Assembly (NCBI GenBank): GCA_015066085.1
Contig: SVPA01000002.1
Location: 62,001 to 126,000, forward strand
Length of the DNA: 64,000 nt
DNA from: Oscillospiraceae bacterium
GTDB lineage: Bacteria > Bacillota > Clostridia > Oscillospirales > Acutalibacteraceae
Reading direction: 5' to 3'
Position 1 is the stretch's first letter, and every line of letters starts with the position of its first letter. The position numbers and the translations under genes were made by a program. Of this stretch, positions 7,147 to 17,986 are shown piece by piece. A model generated the notes under the pieces. The model was not told where the DNA came from. It searched no databases and saw only the letters and a list, made by a program, of their open reading frames with translations.

Positions 7147-9021
7147 ATGTTCCATACAAGCAAAAGTATAGAAGAAAGACTTAACGCTTTTCATAATGAA
7201 CTTTGTGCCGACACTTACGAAATTCTCGGCCCCCACAGAGTCGGCGAAAAGGTTATTTTCAGAGTTTGGGCGCCAAACGCTTCGGCTGTCAGCGTTGCAG
7301 GTGATTTTAACGGTTGGAATGTCTTTAGCAATCCAATGTTCAAGGTAACTTCGGGAATCTGGGAAGCGCAGATTGAGGGTGTCAATAATTTTGATGCCTA
7401 CAAGTACGCCGTTACCGATTTTGCGGGGAACACCGTCTTTAAAGCCGACCCCTATGCCCGTCACTGTCAGACCGCCCCCGAAACCGCTTCCCGTATTTAT
7501 GACGGCGAAGACTACAAATGGGGCGACTCAAAGTGGCAAAAGAAACAGGCGAAAGAGAATATTTATTCTTCTCCGATAAATATTTATGAAGTTCACTGTG
7601 AGTCCTGGCGTAAATACGAAGACGGCTCTAACTTTGACTATGTCAAACTGGCAGAAGAACTTTCGGAGTATGTTAAGGATATGGGTTATACCCATGTCGA
7701 GTTTATGCCGATGACCGAGTATCCCTTTTCGGGCTCTTGGGGTTATCAGGTTACGGGCTACTTTGCCCCCACCTCACGCTACGGAACTCCCGATGACTTT
7801 AAGCGTATGATTGATATTTTCCATAAGGCGGGAATAGGCGTTATTTTAGACTGGGTTCCTGCCCATTTTCCGCGTGATGAACACGGGCTTTTCCGTTTCG
7901 ACGGAACCTGTTGTTATGAATATGACGACCCAAGACGGGGAGAGCATAAGGAGTGGGGAACCTGTGTCTTCAACTACGGCAAGGTTGAGGTAATGAACTT
8001 CCTCTTATCCTCCGCTTGTATGTTTATTAAAGAGTTTCATATTGACGGTATCCGTGTTGACGCAGTTGCTTCTATGCTTTATCTTGATTATGCAAGAAAA
8101 GACGGCGAATGGGTAGCAAATCAATACGGCGGAAATCAGCATATTGAGGCTATCGAGTTTTTAAGACGACTTAACGAGGCCTGTTTTAGCGTAAATCCGA
8201 GCGTTATGATGATTGCCGAAGAATCAACCGCCTGGCCAATGGTTACAAAACCTGCCGATTGGGGCGGACTCGGCTTTAACTTTAAATGGAATATGGGTTG
8301 GATGAACGATACCTTGCGTTATCAGTCGCTCGACCCGATTTACAGAAAGTTTGAACACAATCTTACAACCTTTTCGTTTATGTACGCCTTTAGTGAGAAC
8401 TTTATACTTCCTATTTCTCACGATGAGGTGGTTCACGGAAAAGGTTCGCTTATAAACAAAATGCCGGGCGACTATGACCAGAAGTTCGACAATTTCAGGG
8501 CGTATATGACCTATATTATGGCACACCCCGGCAAAAAACTTCTCTTTATGGGAAGTGAGTTTGCTCAGTTTATTGAGTGGGACTTTAAAAAGGAACTTGA
8601 TTGGTTGCTTCTTTCTTACGATAAACACCGCCAGACTAAAGATTTTGTAAAGGCTCTCAACAAATTTTACCTTAAACACCCCGAGTTTTACGAACTCGAT
8701 TTCAGCGAAGAGGGATTTCAGTGGATTTCGGGCGAAGATTATATGCAAAGTATAATCTGCTTCCGCCGAAAAGCAAAGGACGGAAGTGAGATTATTGTGG
8801 TCTGCAACTTTGTCCCTGTCGACCGTGAAGGGTATCGCATCGGCATTAGTCAGGCGGGAGAATATAAAGCCGTTTTCTGTTCTGACTGGACCGAATTTGG
8901 CGGAAAAACCAAAAAAACTACCCGTAAAATCAAAACCCAGCCCATTGAAATGCACGGCGAAAAAAACTCTGCCGAAATTTTTATTCCGGGAATGTCAACT
9001 ACCTTTTACAAAAAGGTATAA
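7147..9021 (+). CDS. glgB: 1,4-alpha-glucan branching enzyme
   Basis: 624 aa; GH13 motifs DWVPAHFP, GIRVDAVASMLYLDY, MIAEESTAWP, LPISHDEVVHGKGSL. Confidence 0.97.
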   Translation: MFHTSKSIEERLNAFHNELCADTYEILGPHRVGEKVIFRVWAPNASAVSVAGDFNGWNVFSNPMFKVTSGIWEAQIEGVNNFDAYKYAVTDFAGNTVFKADPYARHCQTAPETASRIYDGEDYKWGDSKWQKKQAKENIYSSPINIYEVHCESWRKYEDGSNFDYVKLAEELSEYVKDMGYTHVEFMPMTEYPFSGSWGYQVTGYFAPTSRYGTPDDFKRMIDIFHKAGIGVILDWVPAHFPRDEHGLFRFDGTCCYEYDDPRRGEHKEWGTCVFNYGKVEVMNFLLSSACMFIKEFHIDGIRVDAVASMLYLDYARKDGEWVANQYGGNQHIEAIEFLRRLNEACFSVNPSVMMIAEESTAWPMVTKPADWGGLGFNFKWNMGWMNDTLRYQSLDPIYRKFEHNLTTFSFMYAFSENFILPISHDEVVHGKGSLINKMPGDYDQKFDNFRAYMTYIMAHPGKKLLFMGSEFAQFIEWDFKKELDWLLLSYDKHRQTKDFVKALNKFYLKHPEFYELDFSEEGFQWISGEDYMQSIICFRRKAKDGSEIIVVCNFVPVDREGYRIGISQAGEYKAVFCSDWTEFGGKTKKTTRKIKTQPIEMHGEKNSAEIFIPGMSTTFYKKV

Positions 9022-9066
9022 CCTGTCCCAAATCCGAATATAAATTGATTATCATATCATCAGGAG

Positions 9067-10290
9067 ATGAGTATTATGAAAAAAACAGAATGTGTAGCAA
9101 TGCTTCTTGCGGGCGGTCAGGGAAGCCGTCTTGGTGTTCTTACTAAAAAGATTGCCAAACCGGCCGTTCCCTATGGCGGAAAATACCGTATTATCGATTT
9201 TCCGCTCTCCAACTGCACCAATTCGGGAATTGATACGGTTGGAATTCTAACCCAGTATCAACCGCTTGCCCTGGCTGACTATGTCGGTTCAGGCAAACCT
9301 TGGGACCTCGACAGAACCGGAGGTGTACATATCTTACCCCCCTATCAGAATACCGACGGAGCAGGTTGGTATAAGGGTACCGCAAACGCAATCTATCAGA
9401 ATATGAACTTTATTGAGCGTTATAACCCCGAATATGTTTTAATCCTTTCGGGCGACCATATCTATAAAATGGATTATTCCGATATGATAAAACAACACAA
9501 AGAAACAGGTGCTGACTGTACAATTTCGGTTATTGAAGTTCCTATGGAAGAGGCTTCCCGTTTCGGTATAATAAACTGTAACGAGGACGGCTCAATTTAC
9601 GAGTTTGAGGAAAAACCGAAAGCCCCCAAAAGCAACCTTGCTTCAATGGGAATATATGTTTTCAACTGGGAGAAACTTCGTAAATATCTTACCGAAGACG
9701 AGGCAAAAGAAAATTCTTCCAACGACTTTGGTAAAGATGTTCTTCCCGCAATGCTAAATGACGGCAACAAAATGTTCGTCTACCGCTTTGCTGACTATTG
9801 GAAAGATGTCGGAACTATTGAATCCCTGTGGGATGCTAACCTCGACCTTTTAAATCCGAAAATCGACCTTAATCTTGCCGACCCGAAATGGAAAATCTAC
9901 TCGGGAACCCAGAGTCTTCCTCCCCAGTTTATAGGAGAGTCTGCCGAGGTTGAAAACTCGCTTGTAACGGTTGGCTGTAACGTCTACGGAAAACTTGACT
10001 TTTCGGTTCTCTTTGAAAATGTTACGGTCGAAGATGGGGCAAGCGTTGAGTATTCTCTTGTAATGCCGGGTTCGGTAATTAAAAAGGGAGCCAAGGTTCG
10101 CTATGCTATAATAGCCGAGGGTACCGTTATAGAAGAGAATGCTGTTATCGGTCAAAGTCCCGAATCGGTCGGAAATATTGATGATTGGGGAATTGCCGTT
10201 ATAGGCGACGGACTAAAAGTAGGTAAGAAAGCCAAAGTTTCTGCCGGCAAAATGGTAACTGGCGATGTTGAGGAGGGTCAAACAATATGA
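9067..10290 (+). CDS. glgC: Glucose-1-phosphate adenylyltransferase
   Basis: [53 protein letters not shown]. Confidence 0.97.
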   Translation: MSIMKKTECVAMLLAGGQGSRLGVLTKKIAKPAVPYGGKYRIIDFPLSNCTNSGIDTVGILTQYQPLALADYVGSGKPWDLDRTGGVHILPPYQNTDGAGWYKGTANAIYQNMNFIERYNPEYVLILSGDHIYKMDYSDMIKQHKETGADCTISVIEVPMEEASRFGIINCNEDGSIYEFEEKPKAPKSNLASMGIYVFNWEKLRKYLTEDEAKENSSNDFGKDVLPAMLNDGNKMFVYRFADYWKDVGTIESLWDANLDLLNPKIDLNLADPKWKIYSGTQSLPPQFIGESAEVENSLVTVGCNVYGKLDFSVLFENVTVEDGASVEYSLVMPGSVIKKGAKVRYAIIAEGTVIEENAVIGQSPESVGNIDDWGIAVIGDGLKVGKKAKVSAGKMVTGDVEEGQTI

Positions 10291-11396
10291 AAACAAATAA
10301 TACACTTGGAATAATTTTTGCCAACTCTCACGATGCACTGCTCGGTAAACTCACTAAACATCGCTCAATGGGTTCTCTGCCTTACGGCGGAAGATACCGC
10401 CTTATAGATTTTTCGCTTTCCAATCTGTCTAATGCGGGAATAGATAAAGTCGGCGTTATAACGAAGGCTAATTATCATTCTCTTATGACCCACCTCGGAA
10501 GCGGTAAACCTTGGGATTTGGACCGTAAAAACGGAGGACTTTCGATTCTTCCGCCCTATGCTTCCCCCGATGCACAGGTCTATAAGGGAAGAATTGAAGC
10601 AATTTACGGAATTTTAGAATATCTGATTGAATCAACCGAGGAATATGTAATTCTCTGCGACAGCGACGTTGTTGCAAACATAGATATTAAAAAGGTAATA
10701 TCTTTCCATAAAGAGAAAAATGCCGATATTACGGTTGTTTATACCCACGGCGACAAGCCCGAAGGTCAAAACGATATGATGGACTTCAAGTTTGACGCCG
10801 ACTCAAGAATTATCGGCGTAAACTTTGAATCCGCAAAGGACTGCGACTACAGTCTTGATATTACCGTAATCGGCAGACAACTTCTTATTGATACGGTTGT
10901 CAGCGAAATAAATACCGGCAGAGTAAGTCTTTCCCACGGTATTTTCGGAAACGGATATCATAAGTATAAGATTTACGGTTTTGAACATAAAGGTTATTCT
11001 GCTGTTATGGACAGCGTAGAGAATTACTTTAAGTCTAACCTTGAACTTCTTGAAGAAAAGGTCAGAAGCGATGTCTTTGACCGAGAAAATCCGATTTACA
11101 CCAAAACCCGTGACGATATGCCCGCAAAATACGGCATATCAGCCCTTGCAAAGAACTCTATAATTGCCGACGGCTGTATAATAGAGGGAACTGTTAAAAA
11201 CAGCATTCTCTTTAAAGGGGTTAAGGTTGGAAAGAACGCAGCAGTTGAAAACTGTGTACTTATGGAGGGGGCTGTTGTCGGAAACAACAGCACGGTTAAA
11301 AATATTATTGCTGACCGTTTTGTACAGATTACTGACGACCGACAGGTTGACGGAAGTAATAACACAATGTACATAGAAAAGGATTCGGTTATTTAG
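10287..11396 (+). CDS. glgD: Glucose-1-phosphate adenylyltransferase subunit GlgD
   Basis: 369 aa GlgC paralog lacking the canonical GGxGxRL loop; follows glgC with a 4-nt overlap. Confidence 0.93.
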   Translation: MKTNNTLGIIFANSHDALLGKLTKHRSMGSLPYGGRYRLIDFSLSNLSNAGIDKVGVITKANYHSLMTHLGSGKPWDLDRKNGGLSILPPYASPDAQVYKGRIEAIYGILEYLIESTEEYVILCDSDVVANIDIKKVISFHKEKNADITVVYTHGDKPEGQNDMMDFKFDADSRIIGVNFESAKDCDYSLDITVIGRQLLIDTVVSEINTGRVSLSHGIFGNGYHKYKIYGFEHKGYSAVMDSVENYFKSNLELLEEKVRSDVFDRENPIYTKTRDDMPAKYGISALAKNSIIADGCIIEGTVKNSILFKGVKVGKNAAVENCVLMEGAVVGNNSTVKNIIADRFVQITDDRQVDGSNNTMYIEKDSVI

Positions 11397-11412
11397 AAAA
11401 CGGAGGACATAA

Positions 11413-12834
11413 ATGAAAATACTTTACGCATCCAGTGAAGCCTATCCCTTTGCAATGTCGGGCGGACTTGCCGATGTTGCGGGTGCGCTTCCTAAAGCCC
11501 TTCGCCGCCGACTTGTCGGCTGCAGAGTTGTAATGCCTCTTTATGATGGCGTTCCCGAGGAACTTAAGGCCGAAATGAAATTTATTACTTCAATTACCGT
11601 GCCTGTTGCCTGGCGCCGTCAGTATTGCGGAATTTTTGAGGCTCGTTATAACGGTATAATATATTATCTGCTTGATAATCAGTATTATTTTAAGAGGGAC
11701 GGACTTTACGGCCACTATGACGATGCCGAGCGTTTCGCCTTCTTCTCCCGTGCCGTGCTTGAAATCATACCCTATATTGATTACACACCCGACATAATTC
11801 ACTGTAATGACTGGCAAACCGCAATGATACCCGTCTATCTTGACAGGTTTTATTGCCACGACCTTAAATATCTGAATATTAAAACTGTTTTTACAATTCA
11901 TAATATTCAGTATCAGGGTAAATTCGGCTATGAACTTATAGAAGATGTATTAGGTCTGCCAAATGAGGATAAGGGCCTTTTGGAATACGAAGACTGTGTA
12001 AACCTTATGAAAGCGGCTATTGAATGTTCTCATATGGTTACAACCGTTTCTCCAACCTATGCAAACGAAATTTTGACTGCCGAGTATTCCCACGGACTCA
12101 GTCCCGTTTTGGAGCGTAACCGCCATAAACTTTGCGGAATTGTAAACGGTATTGATACCGCCGTTTATGACCCCGAAACCGACCTCGAACTTTTTGCAAA
12201 TTACAGTGCCGCCGCCCCCGAAAACAAAGCGGTAAACAAGGCAGAACTTCAAAAATATGTGGGACTTCCCGAAAACCCCGATACCGCGGTTATAGGTATT
12301 GTTTCCCGCCTTGTAGACCATAAAGGTTTTGACCTTGTAAAATGCGTCTTTGAAGATATGCTTAAGGCAAATCTTCAGTTTGTAATTTTAGGTTCGGGCG
12401 ACTGGGAGTTTGAAACCTTCTTTTACGAAATGGCGAAGAAATATCCAAGCAAGGTTGCCTTTAAACTTGGCTTTATTCCAAGCCTTGCAAGAAAAATCTA
12501 TGCGGGTGCCGATATCTTCCTGATGCCCAGTAAAAGTGAACCTTGCGGTCTTGCCCAAATGATATCCCTTCGCTACGGCACAATTCCGATTGTCCGTAAA
12601 ACAGGCGGTCTTAACGATACTATTACCGATGTTTTAGAGGAAAATGCAAACGGTTTTGCTTTTAGTGATTATAATGCCCATCAGATGCTTGAAACCGTCT
12701 GGCGTGCAATCGGTATGTATGAATATGACAAAGAGGCTTGGACAAATCTTAAAAATAAGGCGCTGTCTATTGACAACGGTTGGAATGTTTCGGCCGGTCA
12801 GTACATAAAACTTTACAAAGCGCTTCTTTCATAG
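11413..12834 (+). CDS. glgA: Glycogen synthase
   Basis: MKILYASSEAYPFAMSGGLADVAGALPKAL; DIIHCNDWQTAMIP; MPSKSEPCGLAQMISLRYGTIPIVRKTGGLNDTI. Confidence 0.97.
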   Translation: MKILYASSEAYPFAMSGGLADVAGALPKALRRRLVGCRVVMPLYDGVPEELKAEMKFITSITVPVAWRRQYCGIFEARYNGIIYYLLDNQYYFKRDGLYGHYDDAERFAFFSRAVLEIIPYIDYTPDIIHCNDWQTAMIPVYLDRFYCHDLKYLNIKTVFTIHNIQYQGKFGYELIEDVLGLPNEDKGLLEYEDCVNLMKAAIECSHMVTTVSPTYANEILTAEYSHGLSPVLERNRHKLCGIVNGIDTAVYDPETDLELFANYSAAAPENKAVNKAELQKYVGLPENPDTAVIGIVSRLVDHKGFDLVKCVFEDMLKANLQFVILGSGDWEFETFFYEMAKKYPSKVAFKLGFIPSLARKIYAGADIFLMPSKSEPCGLAQMISLRYGTIPIVRKTGGLNDTITDVLEENANGFAFSDYNAHQMLETVWRAIGMYEYDKEAWTNLKNKALSIDNGWNVSAGQYIKLYKALLS

Positions 12835-12889
12835 TATAATAACGGGGTCAGCGTTTCGCTGACCCCATCAAAATGATTTGGAGAAATTT

Positions 12890-13735
12890 ATGTTCGATAT
12901 TTTAAGGTCAATCATTCTCGGCTTTATCGAGGGAATTACCGAATGGCTCCCCGTAAGCAGTACAGGACATATAAAACTCGCAGGCGCCTTTCTTGAATTT
13001 GAAAATGTAAGTCCGGGTTTTACCGATATGTTTGACTATGTGGTGCAACTCGGTGCAATCCTTGCGGTAGTAGTAATGTACTTTAATAAACTCTGGCCCT
13101 TTGTTTCAAAGGAGAAAGGGTTTATAAAGCGTAAAAGCCTAATGATTTGGTCAAAGGTTGCCGTTGCAATGCTCCCCGCCGCCGTTGCGGGTCTGCTTTT
13201 AGATGACCCGATAGAACAACTTTTAGGCGAGGGAAGACGGGAAGCAACCGTAATTTCTGCAACCCTTATTATTTACGGTATTCTCTTTATTATAATTGAG
13301 GCAATAAACAAAAATCGAAAATCCAAAATAATTTCGGTAAAGGCAATGACCTATAAAGACGCTATTCTAATTGGTCTTTTCCAGGTGCTTTCAATAATTC
13401 CGGGAACCTCCCGTTCGGGCGCTACAATCCTCGGCGCAATGATTTTAGGCGTATCCAGAACAGTTGCCGCCGAATTTAGTTTCTTCCTTGCCGTTCCCGT
13501 AATCTTCGGTGCAAGTTTACTTAAAATTGCTAAATTCCTTTTAGAAAACGGCTTTGCCTTTAGCGGACTTGAATTTGTAATTCTTGCCGCAGGAATGATA
13601 ATTGCCTTTGTGGTTTCAATTTTAACAATTAAATTCCTTATGGGTTATATCAAGAAAAAGAGTTTTGCCGTCTTCGGCTACTACCGAATAGCCTTGGGTC
13701 TTCTCGTCCTGCTTTTCTTCTGGGTATTAAAATAA
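12890..13735 (+). CDS. uppP: Undecaprenyl-diphosphatase
   Basis: GFIEGITEWLPVSSTGHIKL and PGTSRSGATILGAM motifs; multi-TM. Start ATG 12890 preferred over upstream TTG. Confidence 0.96.
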   Translation: MFDILRSIILGFIEGITEWLPVSSTGHIKLAGAFLEFENVSPGFTDMFDYVVQLGAILAVVVMYFNKLWPFVSKEKGFIKRKSLMIWSKVAVAMLPAAVAGLLLDDPIEQLLGEGRREATVISATLIIYGILFIIIEAINKNRKSKIISVKAMTYKDAILIGLFQVLSIIPGTSRSGATILGAMILGVSRTVAAEFSFFLAVPVIFGASLLKIAKFLLENGFAFSGLEFVILAAGMIIAFVVSILTIKFLMGYIKKKSFAVFGYYRIALGLLVLLFFWVLK

Positions 13736-13745
13736 GAAAAAAACA

Positions 13746-13780
13746 ACTCCCAAACAGTAAAAGGCTGTTTGGGAGTTTTA
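13746..13780 (+). terminator. Intrinsic terminator after uppP
   Basis: ACTCCCAAACAG-TAAAAGG-CTGTTTGGGAGT followed by TTT. Confidence 0.8.
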
Positions 13781-13879
13781 ATTTTCAAAAATAATAAATT
13801 AGAAAACGAGAGAAAAAACGAGTAAAAACGAGATAAAAAGAGCAAACAAAATTTAAATTAAAATTTATAGAAAAAGTTG

Positions 13880-13908
13880 TTGACAAACCCTTTCTTCCTT
13901 GTTATAAT
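13880..13908 (+). promoter_or_regulatory. Consensus sigma-A promoter for rplM-rpsI
   Basis: TTGACA (13880-13885), 17 bp, TATAAT (13903-13908). Confidence 0.85.
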
Positions 13909-13949
13909 ATCAAAGCACTTTAAAAATGAATATTATCGGAGGTAAAATT

Positions 13950-14375
13950 ATGTCCACTTTTATGGCTAAACCCGCTGAAATTCAGCGCAAGTGGTATGTA
14001 ATCGACGCTGCCGGCAAACCCCTCGGAAGAACTGCAACCAAGGTTGCTGACCTTCTTCGCGGTAAGGGTAAGCCCGAGTTCACTCCTCACGTTGACTGCG
14101 GTGACCACGTTATCGTAATCAATGCTGAAAAGGCTGTTCTCACCGGCAAAAAGCTCGAGAAAAAGTACTATCGTCATCACACCGGCTACATAGGTAGCCT
14201 TAAGGAAGTTAAGTATGCTACTTTAATGGCAACCAAGCCCGAAAAGGCTATGGAACTTGCTGTTAAGGGAATGGTTCCCGATACTACTATCGGCCGTGCC
14301 GCACTTACCAGACTTCGCATCTACAAAGGTTCTGAACATCTTCACGCTGCTCAGAAACCCGAAGTAATCGACTAA
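13950..14375 (+). CDS. rplM: 50S ribosomal protein L13
   Basis: [52 protein letters not shown]. Confidence 0.98.
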   Translation: MSTFMAKPAEIQRKWYVIDAAGKPLGRTATKVADLLRGKGKPEFTPHVDCGDHVIVINAEKAVLTGKKLEKKYYRHHTGYIGSLKEVKYATLMATKPEKAMELAVKGMVPDTTIGRAALTRLRIYKGSEHLHAAQKPEVID

Positions 14376-14392
14376 GAAAGGAGCACAGAGTA

Positions 14393-14791
14393 ATGATTGA
14401 AGGAAAGCCTTATTTTTACGGAACCGGCAGAAGAAAGAGCTCTGTTGCCCGTGTTCGCGTTTACAATGGAACTGGTAAAATTATAATCAACGACCGTGAA
14501 ATCGACGATTATTTCGGTCTTGAAACCCTTAAACTTATTGTTCGTCAGCCCCTCGCTCTTTGCGACCTTGAAGGCAAGTTCGATATCGTTTGCCGTGTTG
14601 CAGGCGGCGGTGTTACCGGTCAGGCTGGTGCAATCCGTCATGGTCTTTCCCGCGCCCTTCTTCAGTATGATGCTGAACTTCGCGGCGCCCTCAAGAAAGC
14701 AGGTTTCTTAACCCGTGACCCCAGAATGAAGGAAAGAAAGAAATACGGACTCAAAGGCGCACGTCGTGCACCCCAGTTCTCCAAGCGTTAA
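14393..14791 (+). CDS. rpsI: 30S ribosomal protein S9
   Basis: [29 protein letters not shown]...[25 protein letters not shown]. Confidence 0.98.
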   Translation: MIEGKPYFYGTGRRKSSVARVRVYNGTGKIIINDREIDDYFGLETLKLIVRQPLALCDLEGKFDIVCRVAGGGVTGQAGAIRHGLSRALLQYDAELRGALKKAGFLTRDPRMKERKKYGLKGARRAPQFSKR

Positions 14792-14810
14792 TCATATTAT
14801 CGCAAATTTC

Positions 14811-14844
14811 AAGGCTCTGTGGAAAACCACAGAGCCTTTTTTCT
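14811..14844 (+). terminator. Intrinsic terminator after rpsI
   Basis: AAGGCTCTGTGG-AAAA-CCACAGAGCCTTTTTT. Confidence 0.85.
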
Positions 14845-14912
14845 TGACTTAAAGTTTAAATAGCGGTAAAATAACATATCATAAAGATGTAATTTTCTGT
14901 AAGGAGTTTTAT

Positions 14913-15899
14913 ATGACTGTGAAAATAGGTATTTTAGGTTATGGAAATTTAGGTCGAGGCATCGAATGTGCGGTAAAGCAAAACAGCGATATGGAACTTA
15001 AAGCCGTTTTTACCCGCCGGCCCCCCGAAAGCCTTAAAATTTTAACTGATAATGTCCCCGTTTATCATATTGATGATATTTTAAACCATAAAGACGAGAT
15101 TGATGTTTTAATTCTTTGCGGAGGCTCGGCTACCGACCTGCCCGCCCAAACCCCCGAATACGCCAAGTATTTTAATGTGGTTGATAGTTTTGATACCCAC
15201 GCTAAAATTCCTGAGCATTTTGAGAATGTTAACAACTCTGCTAAAGAGGGCGGCAAAATTGCGGTAATCTCTTGCGGTTGGGACCCCGGTATGTTCTCTC
15301 TTAACCGCCTTTACGCCTCGGCTATTCTGCCCGAGGGACAAGACTATACCTTCTGGGGCAAGGGTGTAAGCCAGGGCCATTCTGATGCTATTCGCCGAAT
15401 CGACGGCGTCCTTGACGCAAAACAGTATACAATACCTAAAGAAGACGCTCTTGAAGCCGTCAGAAGCGGAGCAAACCCGACCTTAACGGCAAGACAAAAG
15501 CACCTTCGTGAATGTTTCGTTGTGGCTGAAGATGGCGCCGACAAAGAGAGAATAGAAAACGAAATTAAAACAATGCCCAACTATTTTGCCGACTATGATA
15601 CGGTAGTTCATTTTATTACTATGGAAGAACTTAAGAAGAACCATAGCGCAATTGCCCACGGCGGTTTCGTAATCCGTTCGGGTAAAACGGGCATAGAAAA
15701 CCAAAATACCCATATAATTGAGTATAGCCTTAAACTCGACTCAAACCCCGAGTTTACCGCAAGCGTAATTGTTGCTTACGCCCGTGCGGCTTACAAAATG
15801 TATAAAGAGGGAAGCGTTGGCTGCAAAACAGTATTTGATATCCCCCCTGCCTACCTGTCCTACAAATCCTCTGAAGAACTCCGTAAGGAAATGTTATAA
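14913..15899 (+). CDS. ddh: meso-Diaminopimelate dehydrogenase
   Basis: 328 aa; VKIGILGYGNLGRGIECAV, CGGSATDLPAQTPEYAKYFNVVDSFDTHAKIPEH, SCGWDPGMFSLNR. Confidence 0.95.
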   Translation: MTVKIGILGYGNLGRGIECAVKQNSDMELKAVFTRRPPESLKILTDNVPVYHIDDILNHKDEIDVLILCGGSATDLPAQTPEYAKYFNVVDSFDTHAKIPEHFENVNNSAKEGGKIAVISCGWDPGMFSLNRLYASAILPEGQDYTFWGKGVSQGHSDAIRRIDGVLDAKQYTIPKEDALEAVRSGANPTLTARQKHLRECFVVAEDGADKERIENEIKTMPNYFADYDTVVHFITMEELKKNHSAIAHGGFVIRSGKTGIENQNTHIIEYSLKLDSNPEFTASVIVAYARAAYKMYKEGSVGCKTVFDIPPAYLSYKSSEELRKEML

Positions 15900-15902
15900 T
15901 AA

Positions 15903-15928
15903 AAAAAGCACCCTATGGTGCTTTTTTT
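15903..15928 (+). terminator. Intrinsic terminator
   Basis: AAAAAGCACC-CTAT-GGTGCTTTTTTT. Confidence 0.8.
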
Positions 15929-16853
15929 ATATCCCCAAAAACCCGTAAAGAGCGTTTGCACAAGCCTCTTTGTCTATCATAAAGGAGCAACCGTGGTCGG
16001 CATTTTCAACCCAAACCGCCTTCTTTTCGCAGGCGGTGGCATTGAAAATTTCTTCCCCCATACAAAAGGGGACAAAACCGTCACTTTTCCCGTGCAGAAA
16101 AAGAATAGGAACGCTGGAACTTTTAACCGAGGTAACAGCACTGCATTCCTCAAAATCAAACCCTGCAATCAATCTTGTTACCGCCCTTGTTGTGTAATAT
16201 AAAGGGAACAAAGGCAGTTTCATATCCTCTTTAATAACCTTTTTGATTATCGCCCCCGGGCTTGTAAAACCGCAGTCGGCAATAATTCCTTTAACATTTT
16301 GGGGAAGCGAAAGCCCCGAAGCCATTAAAAGTGTCGATGCCCCCATAGATACCCCGTTTGCATAAATTACTCCGTCTTCAATTATTCGGTTTATATGCTC
16401 CATCCAACACTTTGCGTCATATCTTTCTTTAACTCCGTAGGTAATAAATTTTCCTCCGCTTTTTCCGTGGGCTCTCTGGTCGGGAACTAAAAGATTAAAC
16501 CCTTTGTCAAAATAGAACTTAAAAGCACAGGAAAAATCGTGCATAGGTCCTGAGCGGTAGCCGTGCATCAAAAGAACGGTTATTTTAGAGCCGTTGTTTT
16601 CATAGAATCTGCCGTAGAGTTTTGTCCCGTCAAAAGATATGATTTCCTGTTCTGTATAAGGGATACCCTCAATCCATTTTTGTCCCTTTGTAATGTCGTC
16701 TTTAAACATAGTATCAAAACAACTTGAGTTTATGCTTTTCCCTGGAAGTGCCATTGGTTTATTCTTTCGGACCACCGCCATATTCATTCCAAAAAGGGAA
16801 ACCGCCCCTAAAAAAATTAAACCGACAACAAAAACTGATACTGCAATTATCAT
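15927..16853 (-). CDS. Alpha/beta hydrolase with N-terminal membrane anchor
   Basis: VLLMHGYRSGPMHDF, VPDQRAHGKSGG, YANGVSMGASTLLMASG, LFLHGKSDGFVPF and terminal ENADHGCSF. Confidence 0.88.
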   Translation of the reverse strand: MIIAVSVFVVGLIFLGAVSLFGMNMAVVRKNKPMALPGKSINSSCFDTMFKDDITKGQKWIEGIPYTEQEIISFDGTKLYGRFYENNGSKITVLLMHGYRSGPMHDFSCAFKFYFDKGFNLLVPDQRAHGKSGGKFITYGVKERYDAKCWMEHINRIIEDGVIYANGVSMGASTLLMASGLSLPQNVKGIIADCGFTSPGAIIKKVIKEDMKLPLFPLYYTTRAVTRLIAGFDFEECSAVTSVKSSSVPILFLHGKSDGFVPFCMGEEIFNATACEKKAVWVENADHGCSFMIDKEACANALYGFLGI

Positions 16854-16984
16854 ACCAAACCCGCCTTTTGAGAATTTACAGTTAGTTTTCCCAAAAAAAC
16901 AGCGGATAATAGCCGAAAAAATAAATATTACAGTCTTTTTGTGCATATATATGGAATATGCAAAACAAATGAAAGGTTGATAAT

Positions 16985-17905
16985 ATGAAGGGCTTTTATC
17001 CTGAAGGATGGCAATCATCCGATAAGGACGCAAAAAAGGTAAATTACAGTTTAACTCAACTTAAAGAGGCTTCTTTAAGCGGAGAAATTCTTGAAGCGGT
17101 TGCCTATATGTGCGACAGCGACCACAATCTGCTTGTAAATTTAGGCTCAATCAGCGGTGTAATACCTCGTGTTGAGGGCGCAATAGGTATTGAAGAGGGG
17201 AAAACCCGTGATATAGCCCTTATTTCCCGTGTTGGAAAACCCGTTTGCTTTACGGTGGAAGAAATTTTTGAAACCGAAAATAAAAAACCGTGCGCCTTGC
17301 TTTCAAGACGCAACGCCCAAAGGCAGTGTAAAAGAGAGTTTTTAAACCGTTTAAGCCCCGGAGATATTATAAACGCCAAGATAACCCATCTTGAAAATTT
17401 CGGTGCTTTTTGCGATATAGGTTGCGGTAATATTGCCCTTTTGCCGATAGACGCAATTTCGGTTTCAAGAATATCCCACCCTGCCGACCGTTTTAAAAAC
17501 GGCGATAATATAAAGGTAATTGTTAAAAACATTGATGAGGTGGGAAGAATAACCCTGACCCACAAAGAACTGCTGGGCACCTGGCAGGAAAACGCCGACC
17601 GTATAAGCCAGGGTCAAACGGTCTCGGGCATAGTCCGAAGCATAGAAACCTACGGAATTTTTATTGAACTCGCCCCAAACCTTGCGGGTCTTGCCGAGCC
17701 GAAAGAGGGGGTTCGGGTAGGACAGACGGCGGGCGTCTACATAAAAAGCATTATTCCTGAAAAAATGAAGGTAAAACTCATAATTATCGATAGTTTTGAT
17801 TCTTTGGATATTTTGCCCTTTGAATATTTTTATGAGGGGGATAGAATGGAACATTTCGTCTATTCTCCAAAAGAGTCTCAAAAACTAATTGAAACAATTT
17901 TCTAA
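16985..17905 (+). CDS. S1 RNA-binding domain protein
   Basis: 306 aa with S1-like segments GDIINAKITHLENFGAFCDIGCGNIALLPIDAISVSRI and GQTVSGIVRSIETYGIFIELAPNLAGLAEPKEGV. Confidence 0.85.
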   Translation: MKGFYPEGWQSSDKDAKKVNYSLTQLKEASLSGEILEAVAYMCDSDHNLLVNLGSISGVIPRVEGAIGIEEGKTRDIALISRVGKPVCFTVEEIFETENKKPCALLSRRNAQRQCKREFLNRLSPGDIINAKITHLENFGAFCDIGCGNIALLPIDAISVSRISHPADRFKNGDNIKVIVKNIDEVGRITLTHKELLGTWQENADRISQGQTVSGIVRSIETYGIFIELAPNLAGLAEPKEGVRVGQTAGVYIKSIIPEKMKVKLIIIDSFDSLDILPFEYFYEGDRMEHFVYSPKESQKLIETIF

Positions 17906-17986
17906 TATCATCATTGAAAAATACTCTGATAAGCGGTATAATAATACTAATAGTTATTATCATCGTTTATTGGAGTGATTTTTTTA

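Noticed and set aside
8224-8955. 243-aa minus-strand ORF opposite glgB
   Set aside because: Antisense shadow of a conserved enzyme gene, no recognisable domain.
10287-11396. Tandem duplicate glgC as an anomaly
   Set aside because: GlgC plus GlgD is a well-established Firmicutes arrangement, so not novel.
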